This document shows positions 16,657-24,474 of a stretch of 33,704 nucleotides of DNA, piece by piece. Source of the stretch: VRUE01 sp036403515 (lineage in GTDB: Bacteria > Actinomycetota > Thermoleophilia > Solirubrobacterales > 70-9). The position numbers and the translations under genes are program-made. The stretch is taken from contig DASWQV010000026.1 of the NCBI GenBank assembly GCA_036403515.1, forward strand, positions 1 to 33,704, in the 5' to 3' direction. Position 1 is the stretch's first letter. Every line of letters starts with the position of its first letter. The notes beneath the pieces were generated by a model that saw only the letters and a program-made list of their open reading frames with translations, made no database searches and was not told the origin of the DNA.

Positions 16657-16700
16657 GCTGCAACGTTTTGTCCCCTACTGGGGGGACAAAACGTTGCAGC
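16657..16700. terminator. Strong hairpin at the 3' end of the PP2C phosphatase gene
   Basis: Perfect 19-bp arms (16657-16675 and 16682-16700) enclose a 6-nt loop. The last stem base is the first base of the minus-strand stop codon (CTA at 16700-16702). The arms contain GCAACGTTTTGTCCCC, notably AT-richer than the surroundings. It lies between two minus-strand genes, so it should end or protect the phosphatase transcript. There is no U-tract. It resembles the hairpin at 3075-3117 in also touching a stop codon. Confidence 0.75.
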
Positions 16701-18364
16701 TAGGGCGCTTCTGGCCGTACGGCGAACACGACCATGTCGTCGCGCAGGGGCCCGCCGCTGCGCGAGATCGCGTCCTGGCGCAGAGCCTCGGTCATCTCGG
16801 CAAGGTCGAGGTCGGCGAAGGAGCGCGCCATCGCGGCGAGGGCCTCGCCGCCGACGTGCGTCGAGGCAGGGCCCGCCTCGAACCAGCCGTCGGTGGCGAG
16901 GACGAGGGTCTCCCCGGCGAGAAGCTCACCTTGATGGCGCCCAAGCGGTGAGTCGGCCCAGGCGCCGAGAACAGCGCCGCCGCCGAGCTGGGCGGGGCCG
17001 CTCGGCTTGACGTGGATCGCCGCCGGGTGTCCGGCGGTGGCGAGGCTGAAGCGCCAGCGCTCGCCGTCGCGGCGCAGCCGCACCAGCACGGCGGTGGCGA
17101 AGTCGTTGAGGCTGTTGCCCTCGAGCAGCATCTCGTTCAGCTGCGCCAGCAGCTCGACCGGCTCGTCGATCTGCCGCGCTAGGCCGCGAATCGAGTGGCG
17201 CAGCGCCACCGCGACGCCGGCCGCGGCGCTGCCCTTGCCGGAGACGTCGCCGATGACGATCCAGCAGCCGTCGTCGGTGGTCAGGATGTCGTAGAGGTCG
17301 CCGCCGATCTCCATGCCCTCGCCGTAGGGAACGAAGACGACCGAGAGGTCGAGGCCCGGCACGTAGGGCGGCTCGGGCGGCCGCAGGCCGCGCTGCAGAT
17401 TCTGCGCAATCCGGTCTCGCTCTTCGAAGAGCCGGGCGTTGTCCAGGGCGAGCGCGGCCCGGTCGGCCAGCTCGCCGAGCAGCTGCAGGTCGGCGTCGTC
17501 ATAGCGCAGGTCAGTGCTCGCATGGAGGAAGGAGATCGCTCCCAGCGTCGATCCGCGCGCCATCAGCGGCGCCACTGCCGCCGACTGGTACCCGGTTTCT
17601 TCGATCAGGTGCCGGTGCTCGTCGTTTTGGACGACGTCCCGCATCACCTTGGGCGACGTCAGGTCCCGCCAGACCATCGGCCGGCCGGCGCGCAGCACCT
17701 GCGCCACGGGGTGCTGGCCGCGCGGGTCGAGCGGCGCGCGGCGCCGAATCTCCTCCAGGACCGGCGCCGCGGCGGGATCCACCGCGGCGACGATGCTGTC
17801 GCCGACCCAACCGTCTGGGCGGACGAGATCGATTACGCAGAGCTCGGCGAGGTCCGGCACCGCGGTCTCGACGATGGTGCGGGCAGTGCGGCCGAAGTCG
17901 AGCGAGACCTCGAGCTCGCGACTGGCGGTGACGAGGAACTCCTGCGCACGCTGCCGCCGCTTCTGTGCGGTGACGTCGCGGGCGATCACCGAGGCGCCGA
18001 TGATGCCCCGCCGGGGATGCCTGATCGGCGAGATCGTCAGCGCGACGTCGATGCGAGCGCCGTCCTTGCGGATCCGCTCGGTCTCATAGGTCTCGACCCT
18101 TTCGCCGCGTCGCACCCGCGCCAGGATCTCCAGCTCCTCGTCTTTGTGATCGGCTGGGATCAGGAGGGAGATGTGCTTGCCGATCGCCTCCTCGGCGGAA
18201 TATCCATAGAGCCGCTCGGCGGCCGGGTTCCAGGAGGTGATCAGGTTCCTCAGGTTCTTGCTGAGCACGGCATCCTGGGTGCTCTCGACGACCTGCGCGA
18301 GGCGCTGGTGCTCCTCCTCGATGTGGTCGGAAGGCTCCTCGCTCGCTGTGCGGTTTGAATCCAC
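16700..18364 (-). CDS. PAS-GAF-SpoIIE/PP2C phosphatase (RsbU/RsbP-like)
   Basis: A 554-residue cytoplasmic sensor phosphatase. A PAS domain (about 20-137: SWNPAAERLYGYSAEEAIGK, ASVIARDVTAQKRR) is followed by a GAF domain (about 145-310: AVAPLMARGSTLGAISFLHA) and a C-terminal PP2C-type SpoIIE domain (about 325-554). The metal-ligand Asp residues are in GGDLYDI, VIGDVSGKG, VLATDGWFE and LRDDMVVFAV. This layout is that of phosphatases that dephosphorylate anti-anti-sigma (STAS) proteins and so switch on SigB/SigF-type stress sigma factors. The GTG at 18364 lies 37 bp after the stop of an MpsC paralogue on the same strand, so the two may be co-transcribed. The sensed signal is unknown. Confidence 0.93.
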   Translation of the reverse strand: MDSNRTASEEPSDHIEEEHQRLAQVVESTQDAVLSKNLRNLITSWNPAAERLYGYSAEEAIGKHISLLIPADHKDEELEILARVRRGERVETYETERIRKDGARIDVALTISPIRHPRRGIIGASVIARDVTAQKRRQRAQEFLVTASRELEVSLDFGRTARTIVETAVPDLAELCVIDLVRPDGWVGDSIVAAVDPAAAPVLEEIRRRAPLDPRGQHPVAQVLRAGRPMVWRDLTSPKVMRDVVQNDEHRHLIEETGYQSAAVAPLMARGSTLGAISFLHASTDLRYDDADLQLLGELADRAALALDNARLFEERDRIAQNLQRGLRPPEPPYVPGLDLSVVFVPYGEGMEIGGDLYDILTTDDGCWIVIGDVSGKGSAAAGVAVALRHSIRGLARQIDEPVELLAQLNEMLLEGNSLNDFATAVLVRLRRDGERWRFSLATAGHPAAIHVKPSGPAQLGGGAVLGAWADSPLGRHQGELLAGETLVLATDGWFEAGPASTHVGGEALAAMARSFADLDLAEMTEALRQDAISRSGGPLRDDMVVFAVRPEAP

Positions 18365-18400
18365 CGGCCCAAGCTACCCCAGGCGCGGCGGGCTGCCGGG

Positions 18401-18757
18401 CTAGGTGTTGACCGGGGCGAGCAGGAAGAGCTCGACCGCGACATCCGGTTCGACGTGGATCTGGTTCATGTAGGCGGAGACCCGCCGGCCGGTTGCCTGC
18501 TCCACGACCTCGCTGAATTGCGGCTCCATCGTCGCCTGGAAGGTGCGCCGGAAGGCTTCGACTGCCTCGGCCTTCCCCCGCTGGAGCAGGGTCTGCTCAA
18601 CGATCGTGAAGCCGTTCCACAAGATGCAGACGACCAGATCCTCGACGGCGGTCGTCCTTACTTTCGCCGGGCCGCGACCGAAAAAACGCATATGAAGATG
18701 GGCCAAGCCATTCGATATGGCCGACAGCGCCTCCCCATCGGGGTGCCCCGAATCCAA
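18401..18757 (-). CDS. DUF2294/MpsC-family protein, paralogue 1
   Basis: A single-domain protein of about 118 residues in the DUF2294 family (named MpsC in Pfam, YbcI-like). The family pattern is clear: ISNGLAHLHMRFFGRGPAKV, DLVVCILWNGFTIVEQTLL, and the C-terminal YMNQIHVEPDVAVELFLL. Pfam links the name to the MpsA/MpsB membrane system, but many copies stand alone and the role is poorly known. I favour the TTG at 18757, which follows GGAGAAGGAG at good spacing; a GTG at 18763 is possible. The frame extends further up but that part is not conserved. It is one of three paralogues within 1.4 kb and lies just upstream of the PAS-GAF-PP2C gene. Confidence 0.8.
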   Translation of the reverse strand: MDSGHPDGEALSAISNGLAHLHMRFFGRGPAKVRTTAVEDLVVCILWNGFTIVEQTLLQRGKAEAVEAFRRTFQATMEPQFSEVVEQATGRRVSAYMNQIHVEPDVAVELFLLAPVNT

Positions 18758-19065
18758 GCCCACTCCTTCTCCGCCCCTCTTGACCAAAGTGACCGAACGG
18801 GAAGAGTTGCGGCGAGCCCCTCCGGCGTTCCAAAACGGTACCACCGCCGGCTCAATTGCCGCCGACTTAGTAGGCTGATCTTCCGACCGATCATGCGGGC
18901 CAGCGCGCACGACTCGTGAAGAGCTGACCGGGCCGCGGGGGATTTGAGCCAGCGCCGCCCGAGCAGAGTGGCGTAAGGAGCGATTGAGGTTGGCATCACG
19001 GCCCAACCCGAGCCCGCGCAGAGACCGTCCCGTCCTTGGCTGGGCGCCCGCAGAACTGGAGCAGC
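18758..19065. other. Divergent intergenic region between MpsC paralogues 1 and 2
   Basis: These 308 bp should hold the promoters of both divergent genes. I see no conserved protein in any frame, no clear hairpin and no SigB/SigF-type motif. A GTTTTG on the minus strand is followed only by GGGCTC at 11 bp, which is too poor to call. A TGGAG ribosome binding site precedes the plus-strand start at 19066. Confidence 0.6.
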
Positions 19066-19431
19066 ATGGTCGGAAAAGAGACACCAAAGGGTGGCCAGGC
19101 ACTGGTCGAGCTCTCCAACGCCATGGTGGCGCTGCATCGCGAGCATTTCGGCCGCGGGCCCGGAGCGGCAAAGAGCTTTGTCACCGACGAGATGGTGATC
19201 TGCCTGCTCAGCGACATCTACACCGCGGTCGAGCGGACCCTGATCAGGGCCGGGCAGACCGAGCACGTGCGACAGACTCGCGCGCTGCATCAGGAAGCGC
19301 TGAAGGACCAGTACAAGGCGAGCGTCGAACTGATCATGGCCCGCCCGGTCACCGCCTTCCTCAGCGTCGTCCACGTCGATCCCGACGTTGCGATCGACGT
19401 CTTCCTGCTCGGCGAGCGAAGCGAGGGCTAG
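19066..19431 (+). CDS. DUF2294/MpsC-family protein, paralogue 2
   Basis: A 121-residue protein with the full DUF2294/MpsC pattern: LVELSNAMVALHREHFGRGP, DEMVICLLSDIYTAVERTLI, AFLSVVHVDPDVAIDVFLLG. It shares with its neighbours the LH-x-FGRGP motif, the Cys in (V/A)xC(I/L)L, the E-x-TL motif and the C-terminal HV-x-PDVA strand. The ATG at 19066 follows TGGAG. It is transcribed opposite to both neighbouring paralogues. Its TAG stop overlaps the stop of paralogue 3 in a shared CTAG. Function is not established; cytoplasmic, with no TM segment. Confidence 0.85.
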   Translation: MVGKETPKGGQALVELSNAMVALHREHFGRGPGAAKSFVTDEMVICLLSDIYTAVERTLIRAGQTEHVRQTRALHQEALKDQYKASVELIMARPVTAFLSVVHVDPDVAIDVFLLGERSEG

Positions 19432-19793
19432 GCGTTGGTGAAGATGAAGAACTCGAGCGCCAGGTTTGCCTCGACGTCGACCTGACTGAGGAAGACGCGC
19501 ACGGTTCGTTCGGTGATCCGCTCGACCACGCCGATGAACTCCTCCTTGACGGCTTCCTGGAACTTCTTGCGCGTTTCGCTGACATGGTCGCCGGAGCCGG
19601 CGACGATCAGGGTTCGCTCCGCTGTGGTGAAGACCTCCTCGAGGATGCAGACCGCATAGTCGCCATGCAGGTAGCTGCGAGCCTTGGTCGGCCCGCGTCC
19701 GTAGAGGCGGGCGTGCAGCTGCACGATCTCGCGCGAAAGTTGCGAGATGAGTGCTCCGCGCGCAGCGCTATCTGATAAGTCCGGACGATCCAA
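19428..19793 (-). CDS. DUF2294/MpsC-family protein, paralogue 3
   Basis: The third DUF2294/MpsC copy, 121 residues: LSREIVQLHARLYGRGPTKA, DYAVCILEEVFTTAERTLIV, VFLSQVDVEANLALEFFIF. It departs from the others in the last strand (VDVEANLALEFF instead of HVxPDVAxExF). I chose the TTG at 19793 because AGGAG sits 7 bases upstream; longer starts add a basic, unconserved segment. Like paralogue 1 it appears to use TTG, a sign of low expression. It is convergent with paralogue 2 through a 4-bp stop overlap. Confidence 0.83.
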   Translation of the reverse strand: MDRPDLSDSAARGALISQLSREIVQLHARLYGRGPTKARSYLHGDYAVCILEEVFTTAERTLIVAGSGDHVSETRKKFQEAVKEEFIGVVERITERTVRVFLSQVDVEANLALEFFIFTNA

Positions 19794-20093
19794 GCTACGG
19801 CTCCTGTAGAGGTTCTTCTGACGAGGGGTACGCAAAAGCCTTGCGCCCGCTTACCGCCGCGGAGCCGTTTGCCCTGGCTTCGTATCTGAAGGCACCCTGC
19901 GCGACGGCCTTCGACCGCGACGCCTGGCTGGAGCTCGGCGCCGCCAGGGCACTCGAGCCGAAAAAGCATACCGTGGCAATGCCCAGCGCCGGTCTTCTCT
20001 CTCGTCGCTTGATCGATCACGCCGATCGCCTCGATCGAGTTCGTCCTGCTGATCAGGAGCGCCGACAGCAACGGCGATGGTGGGGATCGAGCT
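19794..20093. other. Intergenic region without recognisable gene
   Basis: About 300 bp between MpsC paralogue 3 and the first winged-helix gene. Open frames exist on both strands because of the high GC content, but none has a family-like sequence or a ribosome binding site. The 3' half is rich in GATC (for example GATCGATCACGCCGATCGCC at 20011-20030). It should contain the promoter of paralogue 3 and the terminator of the winged-helix gene, neither of which is evident. Confidence 0.55.
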
Positions 20094-20435
20094 CTAGGTC
20101 GCTGAGCTCGGCGCCGGCGACTTGACGGCGGAGGTGAAGACGTAGAGGCGCTTCCAGGTGCCGCGCACCTGCTGCATCTCGACCTGCTCGATGACCCCGA
20201 TCTTGGCCAGCGTGTTCATGTGGTAAGAGATCGCCGAGGTGCTCTGTTTGCGCTCGAGGATGTGTTCGAGTTCAGACGCCGATAGCGGTCGGTCTATGAC
20301 CCGCATCGCTTCGATGATCCACAGCCTGGTCGGGTGGATGGAGCGGGAGAGGAGCGCTCCCCAGTCGAGTCGCCCGTCGCCGTTGCTCTCGATGCGCTCG
20401 GCAGGAAGTTGCGATATTTGAGTCGATTTCCTCAT
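20094..20435 (-). CDS. Winged-helix (ArsR-like) transcriptional regulator, short
   Basis: A protein of about 113 residues made of one winged-helix domain: SIHPTRLWIIEAMRVIDRPL, SASELEHILERKQSTSAISY, HMNTLAKIGVIEQVEMQQVR, GTWKRLYVF. It looks like the DNA-binding half of an ArsR-type regulator with no separate effector domain and no obvious metal-binding Cys cluster. I take the ATG at 20435 rather than the one at 20474, because an operator-like repeat cluster (20434-20470) would otherwise lie inside the gene. Neither start has a good ribosome binding site, so a leaderless transcript is possible. It follows another, larger winged-helix gene on the same strand. Confidence 0.78.
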   Translation of the reverse strand: MRKSTQISQLPAERIESNGDGRLDWGALLSRSIHPTRLWIIEAMRVIDRPLSASELEHILERKQSTSAISYHMNTLAKIGVIEQVEMQQVRGTWKRLYVFTSAVKSPAPSSAT

Positions 20436-20470
20436 TGGAACTTGAGTACTGAAAGGTTTCAGATTGGAAC
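20434..20470. promoter_or_regulatory. Operator-like cluster upstream of the short winged-helix gene
   Basis: A 14-bp palindrome CTGAAA-GG-TTTCAG (20449-20462) is bracketed by two direct copies of ATTGGAAC (20434-20441 and 20463-20470), with a related CATTGGTCC just beyond. The patch is AT-rich against its surroundings and touches the chosen start codon, which suits autoregulation. The pattern is seen directly; the binding protein is inferred. Confidence 0.55.
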
Positions 20471-20513
20471 CCATTGGTCCATACCGAGTTCTCGAAAGAG
20501 GTTTTACCGATAC

Positions 20514-21149
20514 TCAGTTTTTCCCTGGAGCGAGGCGGTGCATCGCCGGCGCGGTCTTGCCGACCGGTCGGAAGCGCTCGAAGCCGAGCGCGGCGACGAT
20601 GGTCGAAGTGGTCGTCTCCCCGCTCTCGGCGGCGCGCTTCATCGAGCCCGCCTCGATTTCCTTGATCCGCTCCCAGAATTCGGCCTGCTCCTCCTGGGCC
20701 TCTCGCTGTCCCTGCCGGTCGAGGTTGAACCAGCGCCAGCTCATCCAGACCGGGTCCGAGCTCAGCTTGCCCGCCCAAAGCGCGGCCAGTCCCTCGGCCA
20801 TCAGTGCCTGCAAGATCACCGCGGCGTATTCCTGCCTTGCCTCGAACGGCAGCGCTTCGGCCTCCTCGTCGCTGATGAAGGGAAGCTCGATCGCCCGGTA
20901 GAAGTGCTGATCGACGTTGCGCACCTTTTCGATCCGCGCCAGTTCGATGCAGCCGGAGTTGACCAATTCCTTGATGTGATGGCCGATCGTCGTAATCGGC
21001 TGGTGGGTCAGCTTGGCGAGTTCGCTTGGGCTGCGGGTTTCTTCGTTCAGGAAGGCCAGCACTTCGATACGGATTCGGTGCCCGATCCCGTAGGAGACCG
21101 CCTCCTCGATGCTGCGTTTCTGCCTCGGCTTGGTGGTTGTCCCCGGCAT
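20514..21149 (-). CDS. Winged-helix (ArsR-like) transcriptional regulator, long
   Basis: A 211-residue regulator with an N-terminal ArsR-like winged helix (SYGIGHRIRIEVLAFLNEET, RSPSELAKLTHQPITTIGHH, IKELVNSGCIELARIEKVRN, HFYRAIE). A largely helical C-terminal domain of about 115 residues follows (YAAVILQALMAEGLAALWAG, WRWFNLDRQGQREAQEEQAE). The C-terminal part resembles that of other soil actinobacterial ArsR-like proteins and may sense a ligand or partner; I do not recognise a specific family. The ATG at 21149 follows CTGGAGG at good spacing. It lies upstream of the short winged-helix gene on the same strand with a 78-bp gap that holds the operator-like cluster. Confidence 0.82.
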   Translation of the reverse strand: MPGTTTKPRQKRSIEEAVSYGIGHRIRIEVLAFLNEETRSPSELAKLTHQPITTIGHHIKELVNSGCIELARIEKVRNVDQHFYRAIELPFISDEEAEALPFEARQEYAAVILQALMAEGLAALWAGKLSSDPVWMSWRWFNLDRQGQREAQEEQAEFWERIKEIEAGSMKRAAESGETTTSTIVAALGFERFRPVGKTAPAMHRLAPGKN

Positions 21150-21642
21150 CTGGTCCTCCAGTCAGCGTTCATTGGCTACTCAAGCCGGGTGGAGCATAAG
21201 CCTTTTCGGGCGCGCTTCCAATCTCCTCAGGGATAAATCCGATACTCGGGGAATCCATACCATCGATCGTCCGGTCCTGGGAATGCCGGGACGATGAGCG
21301 GGGAGGGAGGTGAGCAAGGATGACGATCAAGAAAGTCGACTCGGTCCAGCCGAGCGTGCAGGTCTACAAGCACGCCTAAGGGCGTCGCGGGCCGGTCCTG
21401 GTCGTCCAACGCGAGGTGGGAATGCCCACGGCTCTAGTCGCGACTCCCCCATCTCCTCCGCGACGATCTGGGCCAGCTCCAGCAAGAAAAGCGTCGCCTT
21501 GAATTGCCGCGCGGCAATGCCGCTGACGCAGGTGGCCCGCCCGGCAAGGGCCTGGAAAGAAATTTTCGTGAGGCTGTCGATTTGGCGAGCGCCCGTTCGT
21601 CGTATTGGTAGAGAGCCAACCAAACCCGCAAAGGAGATCAGC
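21150..21642. other. 493-bp region holding a 19-codon small ORF and otherwise no clear gene
   Basis: Apart from the small ORF at 21320-21379 I see no recognisable gene. The left part (21150-21260) should contain the promoter of the long winged-helix gene; it has TACTCAAG (21178-21185), also found in reverse in the operator cluster of the short one. The right part ends with the AAGGAG ribosome binding site of the DHFR-fold gene. On the minus strand about 21440-21560 reads a helical-looking segment (KATLFLLELAQIVAEEMGES) without a start signal; it may be a remnant. Confidence 0.5.
21320..21379 (+). CDS. Possible 19-residue small protein
   Basis: ATG at 21320 to TAA at 21377-21379 encodes MTIKKVDSVQPSVQVYKHA. 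It is preceded by GGGAGGGAGG ending 9 bases before the ATG, one of the strongest ribosome binding sites in the window. An upstream nine-codon frame (ATG at 21293) ends in a TGA that overlaps this ATG (ATGA), which would allow coupled translation. There is no hydrophobic segment and no Cys. I do not recognise the sequence. It could be a regulatory leader peptide, a peptide precursor, or chance. Confidence 0.35.
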   Translation: MTIKKVDSVQPSVQVYKHA

Positions 21643-22221
21643 ATGGGCAGGATCGTCGTAACCGAGTTCGTTTCCCTCGATGGCGTGATGGAGGACCCCG
21701 GGGGAGCCGAGGACTACAGGCATGGCGGCTGGACCTTCGAGATCGACCGGGGCGAGGAGGGCGACCGGTTCAAGCTCGAGGAGCTGGTCGAGGCCGAGGC
21801 GCAGTTGCTCGGCCGGGTCACCTACGAGGGCTTCGCCGCCGCCTGGCCAACGATGGAAGACGCGGCCGGCTTCGCCGAGAAGATGAACTCGATGCCGAAG
21901 TACGTCGTCTCCTCGACCCTGCGGGAGGCGAGCTGGAGCAACTCGACGATCCTGCGCGGAGAGCTGGGCGAGGAGGTCGAGAAACTGAAGGGCGAGGTCG
22001 ACGGCGTGATCCTCGTCGCCGGCAGCGCCCAGCTGGTCCAGGGCCTGCTCGAGCGCGATCTGGTCGACGAGCTGCGGCTGATGGTCTTCCCGGTCCTGCT
22101 CGGCGAGGGCAAGCGCGTCTTTGGCGACGTGAGCGAGAAGAAGTCACTCAACCTGATCGACTCGAAGACTGTCGGCAACGGCATCGCCCTGCTCACCTAC
22201 GAGCGCGCCGTGGCTCGCTGA
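21643..22221 (+). CDS. Dihydrofolate reductase-fold (RibD C-terminal) family protein
   Basis: A 192-residue protein of the RibD_C/DHFR-like family: IVVTEFVSLDGVMEDPGG at the N-terminus, AQLLGRVTYEGFAAAWPTM, KYVVSSTLREASWSN, then VDGVILVAGSAQLVQGLLER and LVDELRLMVFPVLLGEGKRV at the C-terminus. Such stand-alone proteins probably reduce a small substrate with NADPH; most are uncharacterised. They are very common in actinobacteria. The ATG at 21643 has AAGGAG at ideal spacing. Its end overlaps the convergent MMPL gene by 25 bp. Confidence 0.9.
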   Translation: MGRIVVTEFVSLDGVMEDPGGAEDYRHGGWTFEIDRGEEGDRFKLEELVEAEAQLLGRVTYEGFAAAWPTMEDAAGFAEKMNSMPKYVVSSTLREASWSNSTILRGELGEEVEKLKGEVDGVILVAGSAQLVQGLLERDLVDELRLMVFPVLLGEGKRVFGDVSEKKSLNLIDSKTVGNGIALLTYERAVAR

Positions 22222-24382
22222 GCCGTTGCCGTGTTCCCGAGGTCAGCCTCTTCGGCCGAGCCGCGGCCAAAGAGGCTGACCAGGGCTGGGATCAGCAGTG
22301 TGCGGGCAAGCAGCGTGTCGAGCAGCAGGCCGACGCACATCGCGAAGGCGATCTCGCGAAAGCTCGCGATTGGGATCAAGGCGACGGCGGCGAAGGAGAG
22401 GGCGAGGATGAAGCCGGCGACGGTGATTGCCCGCCCGGCCCGTGAGCCGGCGACTCTGATTGCCGGCCGAAGGTCTCGCCGATCGGCCTCGCTCCAGATC
22501 CTGCTGATCAGGAAGACGTTGTAGTCGGCGCCCAGGGCAAGCAGCAGGATCGCCGCCGCCACCGGCACGAAGAAAGCGAGTTCTCCGTAGCCGAGCAGGT
22601 CCTGGAAGACGTAGACGGTGAGGCCGAGCGCCGCCGCCACGGTCAGCACGCTGACCCCGACCAGGTAGAGCGGCGCCCGCCAGCTCCTCAGCAGCGCCCA
22701 GAGCAGGATCAGCAGCACCGCCAGCGCGGCGGGCGCGACCCGCTCGAGCGCGGTCCAGGTGTCGTCCTTCAGTTCGCCGGCGATCACCGTGTCCCCGGTC
22801 ACTCCGGCCTTGGCTTGGCCCAGGCCAGTTTGGTCGAGCAACCCGGGCAGCCGATTGCGCAGCTCCGAGAGGATCCGCGTCGCTTCGGCCCCATCCGGGT
22901 CGGCGTCCAGCACCAGGGCGTAGCGAGCGGCGTTGCCGCTCGGGGCAAGGAAGGCGCCGTAGCGGCCCTGCAGCGGCTGATCGGCCGGGCCGACGACGCC
23001 CGCCACGCCCGGCTCTTCGCCGAGCCGCTTCTGCAGCGCGGCAAGCTCGGCTGCCCGGTTGGCGACGCCACGCTCTTCGAGGACGAGCATCGCCGGCCCG
23101 AGCACCCCCGGGCCGAGGCTCTCGGCGGCAAGGTCGTAGCCACGCTTCGGTGACGTCGTCTCGGGCAGGCCTCGGATCAGCGGATTGCCGAGCGCCATGT
23201 TGCGGATGCCGCTCGCCGCGGCGACGAGCAGGAGCAGGCTGAGCAGGGCCACCGGGACGGGGTGGTTGGCCGCGAAGCCGATCGCGTGGCCGCGGGCGCC
23301 GCCCTCGGCGTCGTCCTCCGGAGCGTCCCCCGCCTTGTCCGGCGTCTGCGGCCAGAGCAGCAGGCGGCCGAAGACCGCCAGCGCCGCCGGCACAAAGGTC
23401 ACCGCGATCGCGGCGCCGATCACGACGGCGACCGCCATGCCGGGCCCGAAGGCGGAGAGGAAGCGCACGCCGGAGATCAGCAGGGTCAGGGTTGCCCCGG
23501 CGATCATCAGCGCCGCGGTGAGAACGACGGGCAGCAGCTCCGCGGTCACCGCGGTGACGGCATCGCGCGAGCCGGCCCCCTCCAGCATGCGTCGGCGGTA
23601 GCCGGAGACGAAGAAGACGAGGTAGTCGGTGAGGGTGCCGAAAAGGAGCGCGACGACGACCGGGTCGACCTCGCGTGGGATCGCCAGCCCGTAGCGCTCG
23701 GCGATCCAGCCGAGCACGCGGTCGGCGAGCAGGTAGGCGAGCGCGACGCTGGCCAGGCCAAGCAGGGGGATGCCGAACGAGCGGAAGTAGAGGGCGAGGA
23801 TGCCGACGACGAGCAGGACGGTTGCCAGCTCGACCCAGAGGATGTCGCGCATGGCTATGTCGGTTTCCGAGGCGGTCGCGGGCAGCGCGCCGGTCACCTC
23901 GGCCTGGGGCGCCCCGGTCGCGTTCTTCAGTCCGACCGCAAACCGGTGGGCGGTGTCCTCGGCTTCCGTTTCGCTCAGCGACGGGTCTATATAGAGGTAG
24001 ACGACGAGCGTCGTCCCCAGCCGCCGCGCCTCGAGCAGGCCGGGGAGTCCGAGATCGGCAGGGCGCGAAAGCTGCCCCGCCCTTCCGGCTGCTTGTCGAT
24101 CGAGGCGATATAGCGCGTCGCGGCCGCCCCCTGGGAGGCCGAAAAACCGCGGGACTGGCTGGCGACGACGATTGTGTGGCTGAGCAGCGGCAGCCCGAAG
24201 GTCTCGATCGCCTTCTTTTCGACTTCCACCGCTTCGGAGGAGCGCGGCAGGAGGCTGCCCAGCTCGGCGCTGTCGGAGTTGAAGACCGAGGGCAGGCCCT
24301 CGCTGGCGAGGATGGCGAGGATGATCCAGGCAGGCAGGATCAGCAAGCGCAGGCCGACGATAACGCGTGCGATCCGGGTCAT
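22197..24382 (-). pseudogene. MMPL-family RND transporter, frameshifted
   Basis: Two frames give one MmpL-like transporter of about 728 residues. The upstream frame starts at the ATG at 24382 (AGAGGAGG ribosome binding site) with the first TM (RLLILPAWIILAILASEG) and part of the first extracytoplasmic domain. The downstream frame continues from about 24040 with the rest of that domain, the TM bundle with the family motif TDYLVFFVSGYRRR, a second extracytoplasmic domain (GLPETTSPKRGYDLAAESLG) and the repeat bundle with LGADYNVFLISRIWSE. One extra G in the CCCCGG run near 24040-24045 would join them (SDSPGLLEARRLGTT). MmpL proteins export lipids or drugs using the proton gradient. Sequencing error or true inactivation cannot be told apart here. 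Confidence 0.87.
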
Positions 24383-24410
24383 TGCTGCGCCTCCTCTACC
24401 CGTCGCTCGC

Positions 24411-24437
24411 GTTTTTCGCTCTCGTAGAACTGGGTAG
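24411..24437 (+). promoter_or_regulatory. SigB/SigF-type promoter of the 76-residue protein
   Basis: GTTTTT (24411-24416), a 15-bp spacer and GGGTAG (24432-24437). The predicted start near 24444 leaves a leader of about 31 nt with an AAGGAGA ribosome binding site. Confidence 0.6.
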
Positions 24438-24474
24438 TCGGCAGGGACGGAACCCAACCAAGGAGACGATCCGC

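Noticed and set aside
19751..20125. A 124-codon plus-strand frame in the gap after MpsC paralogue 3
   Set aside because: No ribosome binding site, overlaps two real genes at its ends and has no family-like pattern.
24380..24405. A stress-type promoter for the MMPL gene on the minus strand
   Set aside because: A GGGTAG is present before the ribosome binding site, but no GTTT lies 13-15 bp upstream of it.
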